Shown here piece after piece: positions 1 through 8,941 of a stretch of DNA of 64,000 nt (its first letter is position 1; every line of letters starts with the position of its first letter). The DNA comes from JBCBCP01 sp039817385 (GTDB taxonomy: Bacteria; Pseudomonadota; Alphaproteobacteria; Rhodobacterales; Rhodobacteraceae), in the NCBI GenBank assembly GCA_039817385.1, contig JBCBVY010000007.1, positions 62,001-126,000 of the forward strand, given 5' to 3'. The notes beneath the pieces are model-generated. The model saw nothing but the letters and a program-made list of their open reading frames with translations. It made no database searches and had not been told where the DNA came from. The position numbers and the translations under genes are program-made.

Positions 1-583
1 GATTGGCCAGACCAATATCAAGCGTCTGATGGCGTTCTCCTCCATCGCGCATATGGGCTACGCGCTTATGGGGCTGGCCGCGGGCACGGTGCTGGGTGTG
101 CAGGCGATGCTGGTCTACATGGCGATCTACGTGACGATGAATGTCGGCACCTTCGCCTTCATCCTGATGATGGAGCGGGACGGTGCGCCCGTCGTCGATA
201 TCGCCGCGCTGAACATGTATGCCAAGCGGGCGCCGGGCAAGGCGCTGGCGATGCTGGTTCTGCTGTTCTCGCTTGCCGGTGTGCCGCCGATGCTGGGCTT
301 TTTCGGCAAATTCTACGTGTTGCGCGCCGCCTATGAGGGCGGTCTGGCGTGGCTCGCCATCGCAGGCGTGATCGCGTCGGTGATCGGGGCGTATTACTAC
401 CTGAGGATCGTCTACTTCATGTATTTCGGGGACGAGGCGCAGGAGGGTGTGGACGATGGCGGCCGCACGCCGGTCCTGTCCGGGCTGCTTGTGGCCTCTG
501 CCGCGGTCATGGTTCTTGGCATCATCAACATGTTTGGTGTTGAAGGCGCGGCGGCGGCGGCTGCGGCTGCGCTTGTGAACTAA
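1..583 (+). CDS. nuoN: NADH-quinone oxidoreductase subunit N, 3' part
   Basis: C-terminal ~193 residues of the membrane antiporter-like subunit N of complex I; the reading frame is open from base 2 and the start lies outside the window. The visible part opens with the conserved lysine-containing stretch GQTNIKRLMAFSSIAHMGY, followed by several hydrophobic segments including a PPMLGFFGKFYV helix that is typical of NuoN/MrpD-type subunits. The protein ends in a run of alanines. It is the last nuo gene here; birA follows 48 bp later, the order usual in Rhodobacteraceae. Identification is firm; only the 5' end is missing. Confidence 0.95.
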   Translation, partial: IGQTNIKRLMAFSSIAHMGYALMGLAAGTVLGVQAMLVYMAIYVTMNVGTFAFILMMERDGAPVVDIAALNMYAKRAPGKALAMLVLLFSLAGVPPMLGFFGKFYVLRAAYEGGLAWLAIAGVIASVIGAYYYLRIVYFMYFGDEAQEGVDDGGRTPVLSGLLVASAAVMVLGIINMFGVEGAAAAAAAALVN

Positions 584-608
584 TCCGCCTGAGCGTGCCG
601 AAACGTCT

Positions 609-644
609 GGACCCTCCGGGGGGAGTTTATCTTGCCAAGTGAAG
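609..644 (+). repeat. Dispersed 36-bp repeat, copy 1
   Basis: Reads CCTCCGGGGGGAGTTTAT in its core and ends TTGCCAAGTGAAG. It is identical at 35 of 36 positions to 27668-27703. It supplies a GGGGGAG purine tract and the TTG at 632 used as the birA start. Confidence 0.85.
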
Positions 645-1366
645 TTGGATCGTGGCCTCAGGGCTACGAGCGCCGTGTATTGGCCGAGACACCCTCGACG
701 ATGCAGGAGGCGGCGCGGTCCGTGCCGGTGGCGGGGCCGACCTGGATCCTCGCGCAGCGACAGACCGGCGGGTACGGGCGGCGCGGGCGGGCCTGGGTCA
801 TGCCGGAGGGGAATTTTGCCGCGACCCTCGTGATGCCGGTGGCGGAGCCGCCGGCGGAGCGCGCGCTTCGGTCTTTTGTCACGGCGCTGGCGCTGCGCGA
901 GGCGATGGTGGCGGCGACGGGGCAGGAGGCGGCCTTTGCGCTGAAATGGCCAAATGATGTGCTGATGAAGGGCGGCAAGGTGGCGGGCATCTTGCTGGAG
1001 GGGTTGCCGCAGGATCACCTGGCCATCGGCATCGGCGTGAACCTTGCCGCTGCACCCGGTGCGGACGAGGTGGAGGCAGGGGCCGTGCGCCCCGTGGCTC
1101 TTGGCGCGGACATCAGCGCCGAGGCGTTCCTCGATTTGCTTGCAGCGTCCTATGCCCGCCTCGAAGACCAATTCCGCACCTATGGGTTTGCCCCCATCCG
1201 CACCGCGTGGCTGGCCCATGCCGCGCGTCTGGGCGAGGTGATCACCGCCCGCACCGCGCGGGCGCGCTGGGACGGCACCTTTCAGGACGTGGACGAGACG
1301 GGGGCGCTTGTTCTAGACACCGCCAAAGGGCGCGTGGCGATTGCCGCCGCCGAGGTGCATTTCTGA
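632..1366 (+). CDS. birA: Biotin--[acetyl-CoA-carboxylase] ligase
   Basis: Ligase that activates biotin with ATP and attaches it to the carboxyl carrier protein of acetyl-CoA carboxylase and other biotin enzymes; cytosolic. The 244 residues hold only the catalytic and C-terminal domains: GGYGRRGRAW near residue 45-55 (biotinoyl-AMP loop), KWPNDVLM at 105-112 and the biotin lysine region GGKVAGILLEG. The N-terminal DNA-binding domain of E. coli BirA is absent, so it should not act as a repressor. No ATG is available near the N-terminus; the TTG at 632 sits 6 nt after a GGGGGAG tract, both inside a dispersed repeat. It is followed 12 bp later by coaX. Confidence 0.93.
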   Translation: MPSEVGSWPQGYERRVLAETPSTMQEAARSVPVAGPTWILAQRQTGGYGRRGRAWVMPEGNFAATLVMPVAEPPAERALRSFVTALALREAMVAATGQEAAFALKWPNDVLMKGGKVAGILLEGLPQDHLAIGIGVNLAAAPGADEVEAGAVRPVALGADISAEAFLDLLAASYARLEDQFRTYGFAPIRTAWLAHAARLGEVITARTARARWDGTFQDVDETGALVLDTAKGRVAIAAAEVHF

Positions 1367-1378
1367 AAGGGCTCGCCC

Positions 1379-2155
1379 ATGCTTCTGGCGATTGACTGCG
1401 GCAACACCAACACTGTGTTTTCGATCTGGGACGGGGCGACCTTCCTGTGCACCATGCGCACCTCGACCCATCATGCGCGCACGGCGGATGCCTATTTCAC
1501 CTGGTTCTCGACGCTGGTGAAGCATTACGAGCTGGATCTGGACATCACCGAGGTGATCATCGCCTCCACCGTGCCGCGGGTTGTGTTCAACCTGCGGGTT
1601 TTTTGTGACCAGTTTTTTGGCTGCCGCCCGCTGGTCGTGGGCCGGCCCGATTGTAAGTTGCCCGTGAACCCACGCGTGGCCGAAGGGGTGCGCCCCGGGC
1701 CGGACCGGCTGGCGAATGCGGCGGGGGCCTTTGCGCGGCACGGGGGCAATGTCGTGGTGGTGGATTTTGGCACCGCGACCAATTTTGACGTGGTGGCAGA
1801 GGATGGCGCCTATGTGGGCGGTGTGATCTCTCCGGGGGTGAACCTGTCGCTGGAGGCGCTCGCGGCGGGCGCGGCGGCGCTGCCCCATGTGGACATCACC
1901 ATGCCCGAGAAGGTCATCGGCACAGACACCGTGGGCTGTATCCAATCGGGCGTGTTCTGGGGCTATATCGGCCTTATCGAAGGCATTACGCAGCGTATCA
2001 AGGACGAATATGGGGCGCCAATGAAGGTTGTTGGCACCGGGGGGCTTGCGCCGCTCTTTGCGCAGGGCCAAACCCTGTTTGATACGATTGAAAGCGATCT
2101 GACGCTTTATGGCCTGACGGTCATTCACACATACAACACGGATAACAACATCTGA
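1379..2155 (+). CDS. coaX: Type III pantothenate kinase
   Basis: Phosphorylates pantothenate, the first step of coenzyme A synthesis; cytosolic. 258 residues, normal for the family. The N-terminal phosphate-binding motif DCGNTNT is at 6-12, GPDRLANAAGAF at about 107-118 and VDFGTATNFD near 128-137, the three ASKHA-fold signatures of CoaX. AAGGG lies 8 nt before the ATG. The stop is separated by one base from the ATG of the RNase J gene, so birA-coaX-rnj are probably one transcript and coaX and rnj are translationally coupled. Confidence 0.96.
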   Translation: MLLAIDCGNTNTVFSIWDGATFLCTMRTSTHHARTADAYFTWFSTLVKHYELDLDITEVIIASTVPRVVFNLRVFCDQFFGCRPLVVGRPDCKLPVNPRVAEGVRPGPDRLANAAGAFARHGGNVVVVDFGTATNFDVVAEDGAYVGGVISPGVNLSLEALAAGAAALPHVDITMPEKVIGTDTVGCIQSGVFWGYIGLIEGITQRIKDEYGAPMKVVGTGGLAPLFAQGQTLFDTIESDLTLYGLTVIHTYNTDNNI

Positions 2156-2156
2156 C

Positions 2157-3824
2157 ATGCGCAGTGACAGACTGATTTACCTGCCCCTTGGCGGGGCGGG
2201 CGAGATAGGTATGAACGCCTACGTGTACGGCTACGGGCCGGAGGATGCCGAGCGGCTGATCGTCGTGGACCTTGGCGTGACCTTTCCGGACATGGACGGC
2301 ACGCCGGGGGTGGACCTGATCCTGCCGGATATCGCGTGGCTAGAGGCGCGCAAGGACCGGATCGAGGGGGTGTTCATCACCCACGCGCACGAGGATCACA
2401 TCGGCGCGGTTGCCCACACTTATGACCGGCTCGGCGCGCCGATCTACGCGCGGCCCTTCACCGCGAACATCGCGCGGCGCAAGATGGATGAGCACGGGCA
2501 TGACGCAGACGCGGTGCGCGTCGTCTCCGGCTGGCCGGAGCAGGTGCAGGCGGGCCCGTTCAAGGTCGGCTTCCTGCCGATCTCCCATTCCATCCCCGAA
2601 AGCGCGGGCCTTGTGATCGACAGCCCCGAGGGGCGGGTGATCCATTCGGGGGATTTCAAGCTGGACCGGACGCCGCTGGTGGGCGAGCCGTGGGATCCGG
2701 ACCTTTGGGCCGAAGTCAGCAAGGGCGGCGTCAAGGCGCTGATCTGCGATTCGACCAATGTGTTCAGCCTAGCACCGGGCCGGTCGGAGGCGACGCTTGG
2801 CCCCGATATCGAGGCGCTGGTGGCTGAGGCGCCGGGGATGGTGGTGGCCACGACCTTTGCCTCCAACGTGGCGCGGGTGAAGACGCTGGCGGAGGCCGCG
2901 ACCCGGGCGGGGCGCTCCGTCTGCCTTCTGGGCCGGGCGATGCGGCGGATGATTGAGGCGTCGATTGAGACGGGGGTGCTGACCGATTTCCCCAGCGTTG
3001 TCGGCCCGGAGGATGCCACGCAGATCCCGCGCGAGAACCTGATGCTGATCGTCACGGGCAGCCAGGGCGAACGGCGCGCGGCCTCTGCGCAGCTGGCGCG
3101 GGGCAAGTATCTGGGCCTTGAGATGGCGGAGGGGGACACGTTCCTGTTCTCCTCCAAGACGATCCCGGGCAATGAGCGCGGCGTGATCAGCATCATGAAC
3201 GCGTTCTCGGAAAAGGGCGTGGATGTGGTTGATGACAGCTCGGGCCTTTACCACGTGTCGGGCCACGCGAACCGGCCCGATCTTGAGGAACTGCACCGCG
3301 TCGTGGACCCGCAGGTTGTGATCCCCATGCATGGGGAACATCGCCACCTGCGCGCCCATGTGAAGCTGGCCGAGGCGGCGGGGCGCACGGGTGTTCTGGC
3401 GGTGAACGGGATGATGATCGACCTGTCCGGCAACGCGCCGAAGGTGGCGGAATATATCGAGACCGGGCGCACCTACCTTGACGGCAAGGTGCAGGTTGGC
3501 GCGCTGGACGGGATTGTGCGGGACCGGATCCGCATGGCGCTGAACGGGCATGTGACCGTGACGTTGATCGTGGACGAGGAAGACGAGCCGCTGGGTGATC
3601 CGTGGTGCGAGGTCATGGGGCTGGCCGAGACGGGTGGGTCAAACGCGCCGCTGGTCGATGTGCTGGAGGAAGACCTGCGCCAATTCATGGGCCGCGCGGA
3701 TGCCAAGACGATGCGCGATGATGATGCCCTGTCCGAGGCGCTGCGCCGGATTGTGCGGAAAAGCACGCAGGACGAGATTGGCAAAAAGCCCGAAGTGACG
3801 GTGGTTGTCAGCCGGTTGTCGTGA
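2157..3824 (+). CDS. rnj: Ribonuclease J
   Basis: Metallo-beta-lactamase/beta-CASP ribonuclease with 5'-3' exonuclease and endonuclease activity, used for rRNA maturation and mRNA decay in alphaproteobacteria. 555 residues, full length. The zinc motif HxHxDH is seen as HAHEDH near residues 78-83, and the beta-CASP histidine region IPMHGEHRHL near 390-400; a C-terminal domain follows. It starts one base after coaX ends. No sign of damage. Confidence 0.95.
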   Translation: MRSDRLIYLPLGGAGEIGMNAYVYGYGPEDAERLIVVDLGVTFPDMDGTPGVDLILPDIAWLEARKDRIEGVFITHAHEDHIGAVAHTYDRLGAPIYARPFTANIARRKMDEHGHDADAVRVVSGWPEQVQAGPFKVGFLPISHSIPESAGLVIDSPEGRVIHSGDFKLDRTPLVGEPWDPDLWAEVSKGGVKALICDSTNVFSLAPGRSEATLGPDIEALVAEAPGMVVATTFASNVARVKTLAEAATRAGRSVCLLGRAMRRMIEASIETGVLTDFPSVVGPEDATQIPRENLMLIVTGSQGERRAASAQLARGKYLGLEMAEGDTFLFSSKTIPGNERGVISIMNAFSEKGVDVVDDSSGLYHVSGHANRPDLEELHRVVDPQVVIPMHGEHRHLRAHVKLAEAAGRTGVLAVNGMMIDLSGNAPKVAEYIETGRTYLDGKVQVGALDGIVRDRIRMALNGHVTVTLIVDEEDEPLGDPWCEVMGLAETGGSNAPLVDVLEEDLRQFMGRADAKTMRDDDALSEALRRIVRKSTQDEIGKKPEVTVVVSRLS

Positions 3825-3827
3825 CGC

Positions 3828-3872
3828 GGGTGGGGTAAAACCCCACCCTACGTAGGTTGGGTTTATAACCCA
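3828..3872. repeat. Palindromic intergenic repeat between convergent genes
   Basis: Palindrome with arms GGGTGGGGT and ACCCCACCC followed by TACG, then a second pair (TTGGGTT / AACCCAG). Fills the 51-bp gap between convergent rnj and the helicase gene. Same family as 30393-30415, 49017-49039 and 49565-49588; may act as a bidirectional terminator. Confidence 0.7.
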
Positions 3873-3875
3873 GCG

Positions 3876-5300
3876 TCACCCCGCCATCCGCTCTTCAAAG
3901 CTTTTCTCGATGAACCCGGGCAGGTGATCGCCGAGGCCCACAACGTCTGGGCCGCGGTCTTCCCGGCGCTCGCGGCCACGTCCCCCGCGCGTGCGGGTGC
4001 GCTTGGGCCTGTCGTCCTCGCGCGCGGGTTCGGGCGCTGCCGCCTCGGTGACGTCGATTTCGGGCGCGGCTTCGGTCTTGCGCGCGCGGGACCGTGTGCG
4101 CTTTGGCTTTTCCTCGGCGAGGGCTTCGGCCTCAGGCTCCGAAGCGGCGGCGCCCAGAGGGTTTTCGAGGCGCGGGATTTCTTTCTGGATCAGGCTTTCC
4201 ACCGCGGCCAGCTGCTTTTCATCGCGCGGAATGCACAAGGTGATGGCCTTGCCATCCCGGCCCGCGCGGCCCGTCCGGCCGATGCGGTGCACGTAATCCT
4301 CCGGGTGGCCCGGCACGTCGAAGTTGAACACGTGGGACACCGACGGCACGTCAAGGCCGCGTGCGGCCACGTCGGAGGCCACAAGGATGCGCAATTCCCC
4401 GCCGCGGAAGGCGTCAAGCGTGCGCGTGCGCTGCGACTGGTCCAGATCGCCGTGGATCGGGGCCGCATCATATTTGTATTTTTTTAAGGACTTGGCGACG
4501 ATATCCACATCCGTCTTGCGGTTGCAAAAGATGATCCCGTTGGTCAGTCCTTCGCCTTCGGCGTCGATCAGCGCGCGCAGCAGCTTGCGCTTTTCCGATG
4601 CTTCACGATCTCGGCGGGAGCCTTTGAACAGCACGACGCCCTGTTCGATCGTCTCGGACGCGGTGGCTTGGCGCGCGACCTCAACCCGTTCGGGGTTCGA
4701 CAGGAAAGTGTTGGTGATCCGCTCGATCTCTGGCGCCATCGTGGCCGAGAAAAACAGCGTCTGGCGGGTGAAGGGCGTGAGGCCAAAGATACGCTCGATA
4801 TCGGGGATGAACCCCATGTCGAGCATCCGGTCGGCCTCGTCCACAACCATGACCTTCACATCCGACAGGATCAGCTTGCCGCGCTCGAAATGGTCCAGAA
4901 GGCGGCCCGGGGTGGCGATCAGCACGTCGACACCCTTGTCGATGATCAGCTCTTGTTCCTTGAAGCTGACGCCGCCGATCAGCAGCGCGCGGGTCAGTTT
5001 GAGGTATTTGGAATAGGTGTCGAAGTTTTCGGCCACCTGCGCGGCCAGTTCCCGCGTGGGGCAAAGCACGAGGCTGCGCGGCATCCGGGCGCGGGCGCGG
5101 CCCCGGGCGAGAAGCGAGAGCATCGGGAGGGTGAACGAGGCGGTCTTGCCTGTGCCGGTCTGGGCGATCCCAAGGACATCGCGGCCCGTGAGGGCGGAGG
5201 GGATGGCGCCGGCCTGGATCGGGGTGGGGCTTTCATAGCCTGCCTCTTCGACGGCTTTCAGCACTTTGGGATTGAGGTTGAGGTCGGCAAATTTTGTCAT
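3876..5300 (-). CDS. rhlE: DEAD-box ATP-dependent RNA helicase, RhlE-like
   Basis: RNA-dependent ATPase that remodels ribosomal and messenger RNA; cytosolic. 474 residues. Q motif at 22-31 (YESPTPIQAG), Walker A AQTGTGKT at 46-53, PTRELA near 80, VDEAD near 153, SAT near 185 and HRIGRTGRAGRDG near 330 are all intact. The last ~80 residues are a basic, arginine/lysine/glutamate-rich low-complexity tail (RTRSRARKTEAAPE and similar), common in RhlE-type helicases. Stand-alone gene, convergent with rnj. The exact subfamily name is an inference. Confidence 0.9.
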   Translation of the reverse strand: MTKFADLNLNPKVLKAVEEAGYESPTPIQAGAIPSALTGRDVLGIAQTGTGKTASFTLPMLSLLARGRARARMPRSLVLCPTRELAAQVAENFDTYSKYLKLTRALLIGGVSFKEQELIIDKGVDVLIATPGRLLDHFERGKLILSDVKVMVVDEADRMLDMGFIPDIERIFGLTPFTRQTLFFSATMAPEIERITNTFLSNPERVEVARQATASETIEQGVVLFKGSRRDREASEKRKLLRALIDAEGEGLTNGIIFCNRKTDVDIVAKSLKKYKYDAAPIHGDLDQSQRTRTLDAFRGGELRILVASDVAARGLDVPSVSHVFNFDVPGHPEDYVHRIGRTGRAGRDGKAITLCIPRDEKQLAAVESLIQKEIPRLENPLGAAASEPEAEALAEEKPKRTRSRARKTEAAPEIDVTEAAAPEPAREDDRPKRTRTRGGRGRERREDRGPDVVGLGDHLPGFIEKSFEERMAG

Positions 5301-5406
5301 GTGTATCCGCAGGTTGGGGGTGCGGACACATCTTCGCCCGCCACGTCATGCGGCCCGTATGGCGCGCACGCCTGTGCCCATAGCAGGGTGGCGCTGCGCC
5401 GTCAAA

Positions 5407-6327
5407 TCACGGCGCAAAGTCCGGGAAGTGCTGCGCCAGTTTGCCGTCCAGTGCGAGATCGTGCTGGCGTAGCAGCCCTTCGGCCTGCAGGCGCGCGCGC
5501 AGGTCGGGGCTGTCTTCTGCCACTTCGACATAGAAGGCGCGCAGGCCGTCCTCACCCTCTTCGGCTTCAATGAACCGGAACAGCTCGTGCATCGACAGCA
5601 TCTCGCCCGTGCGGGTCAGCTCGGCCCGGTAGGCGCCTTTCTCCAATCGGTAGCGGTAATGGGCGCGCCAATCCTCCCACGTCTTGGCGTGGGCGTGGGC
5701 GAGGTCGATCTGCGCCAGTTCCGCGCCGCAGGGCAGCATCGTGTCGCCCTGAAACGCGTTGTGAATGCGAAAGGTGATGTCCTCCAACCCTGTGCGCACA
5801 AACAGTTTGCCGGCCACGTGGCTCAGGAATCCGCCCTTCAGGTGCGCGCCGTAATTGGGGTAAAGGCGGCGGACCAGCGGGTCGCGTTTGGCATCCGGGG
5901 GGATGAACGCCTTGAACATGTCACGCGCGCCCGCCAGCTGCTCCATCGGGCGCACGCGGGCGCTGGTGGTGCCTGCGGGCAGGGCGCTTAGGATGCGGTC
6001 GATGGGCTGGTCCGCGACAAGGAATTCGTCGCAGTCGATATGGATCAGCCAATCCACCTCCGCCCGGCGGCGATAGGCGTGGGTGGCGTTGAGCGTCTGG
6101 CGCACCTGGTGTTTCACGGGCCGCTTCCCGTTCAGCTTTGTCCAATGCGCGTCATCGCACAGGGTGGGCCTGATCTTTGGGTGCGCCTTCAACGCTTGAT
6201 ACGCGACCGATGGCGCGTCGAGGTAGATGTAAAGCCGGTGCGCACCCGCCTCCAGGTGGTGCGCGGCAAAGCGCAGGATATCCGCAGGCTCCGCAAGGAT
6301 GGTCGCCACAAGGCCCCAGCGGGTCAT
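5407..6327 (-). CDS. Glycosyltransferase family 2-like protein (Glyco_tranf_2_4 type)
   Basis: Predicted cytosolic glycosyltransferase of unknown acceptor. 306 residues. The N-terminus MTRWGLVATILAEPADILRF resembles the NEGxxLLEW region of Glyco_tranf_2_4 proteins; the metal-binding DxD is IDCDEF with the aspartates at 98 and 100. Paralogue of the gene immediately upstream (both share CDDAHW, ATxAYRR and the xHIDxDEFL block). Its ATG overlaps the upstream stop by 4 nt (ATGA at 6324-6327), so it is translationally coupled to it and belongs to a prfC-led operon. Confidence 0.82.
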   Translation of the reverse strand: MTRWGLVATILAEPADILRFAAHHLEAGAHRLYIYLDAPSVAYQALKAHPKIRPTLCDDAHWTKLNGKRPVKHQVRQTLNATHAYRRRAEVDWLIHIDCDEFLVADQPIDRILSALPAGTTSARVRPMEQLAGARDMFKAFIPPDAKRDPLVRRLYPNYGAHLKGGFLSHVAGKLFVRTGLEDITFRIHNAFQGDTMLPCGAELAQIDLAHAHAKTWEDWRAHYRYRLEKGAYRAELTRTGEMLSMHELFRFIEAEEGEDGLRAFYVEVAEDSPDLRARLQAEGLLRQHDLALDGKLAQHFPDFAP

Positions 6328-7205
6328 AGCGGGGCCTCTCCGAAAATCTCGGTCACCTTGGTGTCCAGGTCCATATCCACATCTACGAGCATGTCATGCG
6401 CGCGGTAGAGGTCAAGGCGCGCAGGGGTGGCACTGGCCACTTCGGTCAGGAAATCCGGCAGGCGCCCTTCGGCCTCCAGCACATCCAACGCGGCGCCAAG
6501 CGCGTTTGGCTTGCCCTGCGCGCGGTACGATCCCTTGGCGGCGCGAAAGGCGCGGTGGGCGGCGAAGGCTTCGGGCGAGGGCGCGTGGGCGTGGCCGATC
6601 AGCATCTGGTCTGTCACCGGGGCGCGCAGCTTTTCGCCCTGTTGCGCGGCGTGGTGCAGGCCCAATCGGATGCCTTCGCGCCCGGTTTTCAGGGCAATCT
6701 TGCCGCCGCCATAGCTCAGCATCCCATCGGGTACGATCTCGCCAAAGGCCGGGTGCAGCGACGCGTGCACCTCTGGGCTTTGCCCCGCGGCGCGGCGGCT
6801 TTTCTTGAAAAGCCCGCGTTCGGGCCAACCGCTGCCCATAAGCAGCTCAGCGGGGCGGATACGGGCGATTTCTCCGGGCGGGGCTGTGAACCCACCCAGC
6901 AGGAACTCGTCCACGTCGATATGCAGCAGCCAATCGACCTGCGACCGCCGGTAAGCGCGGGTCGCGTTATGGGCCTGCCGCCGCTGGTGCGTGCTGCGGG
7001 CCTTGGCAGGGGCGCGGGCCCAGTGCGCGTCGTCGCAGTGGTGGAACGTGACGCGCGGGTGTGCGAGCCGGTCGGCCAGCGCAGGGTTTGGGCGGTCAAG
7101 GAAGACCTGCATGTCGGCGGCGCCAAGGCTCAGGTGCCACGCGATAAACCGCGCCACATCCCGCGGCTGCGCCAGAACGGTGGAGACGGTGCCCCACCGG
7201 GTCAG
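6324..7205 (-). CDS. Glycosyltransferase family 2-like protein, probable CTG start
   Basis: Paralogue of the next gene in the operon: 293 residues from the proposed start, DxD as IDVDEF (97-99). No ATG, GTG or TTG lies between the prfC stop and position 7274. A CTG at 7205-7203 is 8 nt after a perfect AAGGAG and overlaps the prfC stop as CTGA; translation from it begins LTRWGTVSTVLAQPRDVARF, which aligns residue for residue with the ATG-initiated paralogue (MTRWGLVATILAEPADILRF). The alternative ATG at 7274 would add 23 non-homologous residues inside prfC. The family call is firm; the CTG start is an inference. Confidence 0.8.
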   Translation of the reverse strand: MTRWGTVSTVLAQPRDVARFIAWHLSLGAADMQVFLDRPNPALADRLAHPRVTFHHCDDAHWARAPAKARSTHQRRQAHNATRAYRRSQVDWLLHIDVDEFLLGGFTAPPGEIARIRPAELLMGSGWPERGLFKKSRRAAGQSPEVHASLHPAFGEIVPDGMLSYGGGKIALKTGREGIRLGLHHAAQQGEKLRAPVTDQMLIGHAHAPSPEAFAAHRAFRAAKGSYRAQGKPNALGAALDVLEAEGRLPDFLTEVASATPARLDLYRAHDMLVDVDMDLDTKVTEIFGEAPL

Positions 7206-8812
7206 ACCATCATCTCCTTCGTCGCCGATAGCGTCACATCGGGGTAATCGCGCGCGACCCGGTCGATGTCCCATTGCAGGCGGGTGAGGTAGACGATGTC
7301 GCCGTCATGGTCGTGGCTGATGTGCTGTTTGTTGGCCTCGGTGAAGGCCTCCACCGCCGCCTTTTCCCCATGCACCCAGCGGGCGGAGGTGAATTGCGAC
7401 GCCTCAAACCGGACGGGCAGGCCGTATTCCAGCTCGATCCTGCTGGCCAGCACCTCGAATTGCAGCGCGCCGACAACGCCGACGACAAAGCCCGAGCCGA
7501 TGGCGGGCTTGAAGACTTTTGCCGCGCCTTCCTCGGCGAATTGCATCAACGCCTTTTCCAGATGCTTGGCTTTCAGCGGATCGCCCGCGCGCACGCCTTG
7601 CAGCAGCTCCGGCGCGAACGAGGGGATGCCGGTAACGCGCAGCGCCTCGCCCTCGGTCAGCGTGTCGCCGATGCGCAGCTGGCCGTGGTTCGGGATGCCG
7701 ATGATGTCACCGGCCCAGGCCTCTTCGGCCAATTCGCGGTCCGCGGCGAGGAACAGGACCGGGTTGCTGATCGCCATCGGTTTTTTGGTCCGTACATGGG
7801 TCAGCTTCATGCCCCGCTCGAAATGGCCCGATGCAAGGCGGACAAAGGCGACGCGGTCGCGGTGCTTGGGGTCCATGTTGGCCTGCACCTTGAAGACAAA
7901 GCCCGCCACCTTGCCTTCTTCCGGGGCGATCTGGCGGGGCTGCGCGCTTTGCGGCTGGGGCTGCGGGCCGTAAGCGGCGATGCCCTCCATCAGCTCCTTT
8001 ACACCGAACGAGTTGATCGCGGAGCCGAACCAGATCGGGGTCAGCGAGCCTTCGAGCAGGGCGGCCGGGTCCAAGGGGGGCAGCAGCTCGCGCGCCATTT
8101 CAAGCTCTTCGCGCAGCTGGGACAGGAGGTGTTCGGGGACATGTTCGGCCAGTTTCGGGTCGTCCAGCCCCTCGATGGCGATGGATTCGGCGACCTTGTT
8201 GCGGTCGGCCCGGTCCATCAGCTCCAACCGGTCGCGCAGGATGTCGTAGCAGCCGATGAAATCACGGCCCTGACCAATGGGCCAGCTGGCTGGGGTCACG
8301 TCGATGGCGAGGTTTTCCTGAATCTCGTCAATGATTTCAAAGACGTCGCGGCTTTCCCGGTCCATCTTGTTGCAGAAGGTCATGATCGGCAGATCGCGCA
8401 GGCGGCAGACCTCGAACAGCTTCTGCGTCTGGCTTTCCACGCCTTTCGCCCCGTCGATCACCATCACGGCGGCGTCCACAGCGGTGAGGGTCCGGTAGGT
8501 GTCTTCGGAGAAGTCGGAGTGGCCGGGCGTGTCCACGAGGTTGAAGCGGAACGCGCCCGACTGGCCGGTAAAGTCGAAGGACATCGCGGAGGCGGAGACG
8601 GAGATGCCCCGGTCTTTTTCCATCGCCATGAAGTCCGAGCGCGTGCGCCGCGCCTCGCCCTTCGCGCGCACCTGTCCGGCCATTTGGATGGCCCCGCCAA
8701 ACAGCAGGAATTTTTCCGTCAGGGTCGTTTTGCCCGCATCGGGGTGCGAGATGATCGCGAAGGTGCGGCGGCGGGCGATCTCGGGGGGCAGGTCGGGGCG
8801 ATTGTCCAGCAT
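7202..8812 (-). CDS. prfC: Peptide chain release factor 3
   Basis: GTPase that recycles RF1/RF2 from the ribosome after termination. 536 residues from the chosen start. G1 SHPDAGKTT near 20-28, G3 VDTPGHSDF near 90, G4 NKMDRE near 145, then translation-factor beta-barrel and RF3 C-terminal domains. The ATG at 8812 (MLDNRPDLPPEIARRRTFAI) matches the family N-terminus; an upstream in-frame ATG at 8878 would add 22 atypical residues. First gene of a run of three with two glycosyltransferases, whose starts overlap their upstream stops. No obvious strong ribosome site at 8812. Confidence 0.95.
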   Translation of the reverse strand: MLDNRPDLPPEIARRRTFAIISHPDAGKTTLTEKFLLFGGAIQMAGQVRAKGEARRTRSDFMAMEKDRGISVSASAMSFDFTGQSGAFRFNLVDTPGHSDFSEDTYRTLTAVDAAVMVIDGAKGVESQTQKLFEVCRLRDLPIMTFCNKMDRESRDVFEIIDEIQENLAIDVTPASWPIGQGRDFIGCYDILRDRLELMDRADRNKVAESIAIEGLDDPKLAEHVPEHLLSQLREELEMARELLPPLDPAALLEGSLTPIWFGSAINSFGVKELMEGIAAYGPQPQPQSAQPRQIAPEEGKVAGFVFKVQANMDPKHRDRVAFVRLASGHFERGMKLTHVRTKKPMAISNPVLFLAADRELAEEAWAGDIIGIPNHGQLRIGDTLTEGEALRVTGIPSFAPELLQGVRAGDPLKAKHLEKALMQFAEEGAAKVFKPAIGSGFVVGVVGALQFEVLASRIELEYGLPVRFEASQFTSARWVHGEKAAVEAFTEANKQHISHDHDGDIVYLTRLQWDIDRVARDYPDVTLSATKEMMV

Positions 8813-8941
8813 GGGGGGGCTATAGCGGGGGCGGCGTGAGGCGGCAATGGCTTTGGGTGATCCCGGGGCTGCTGCCAAAAACTGTCAAGGGGGCGTGGTA
8901 TGCGTGACAGCATGATAACTGGCGCATGAAGGACCACGAAC

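Noticed and set aside
7274..8839. 521-codon open frame on the plus strand across prfC
   Set aside because: Antisense of prfC, whose GTPase motifs are certain; protein composition is typical of a shadow frame.
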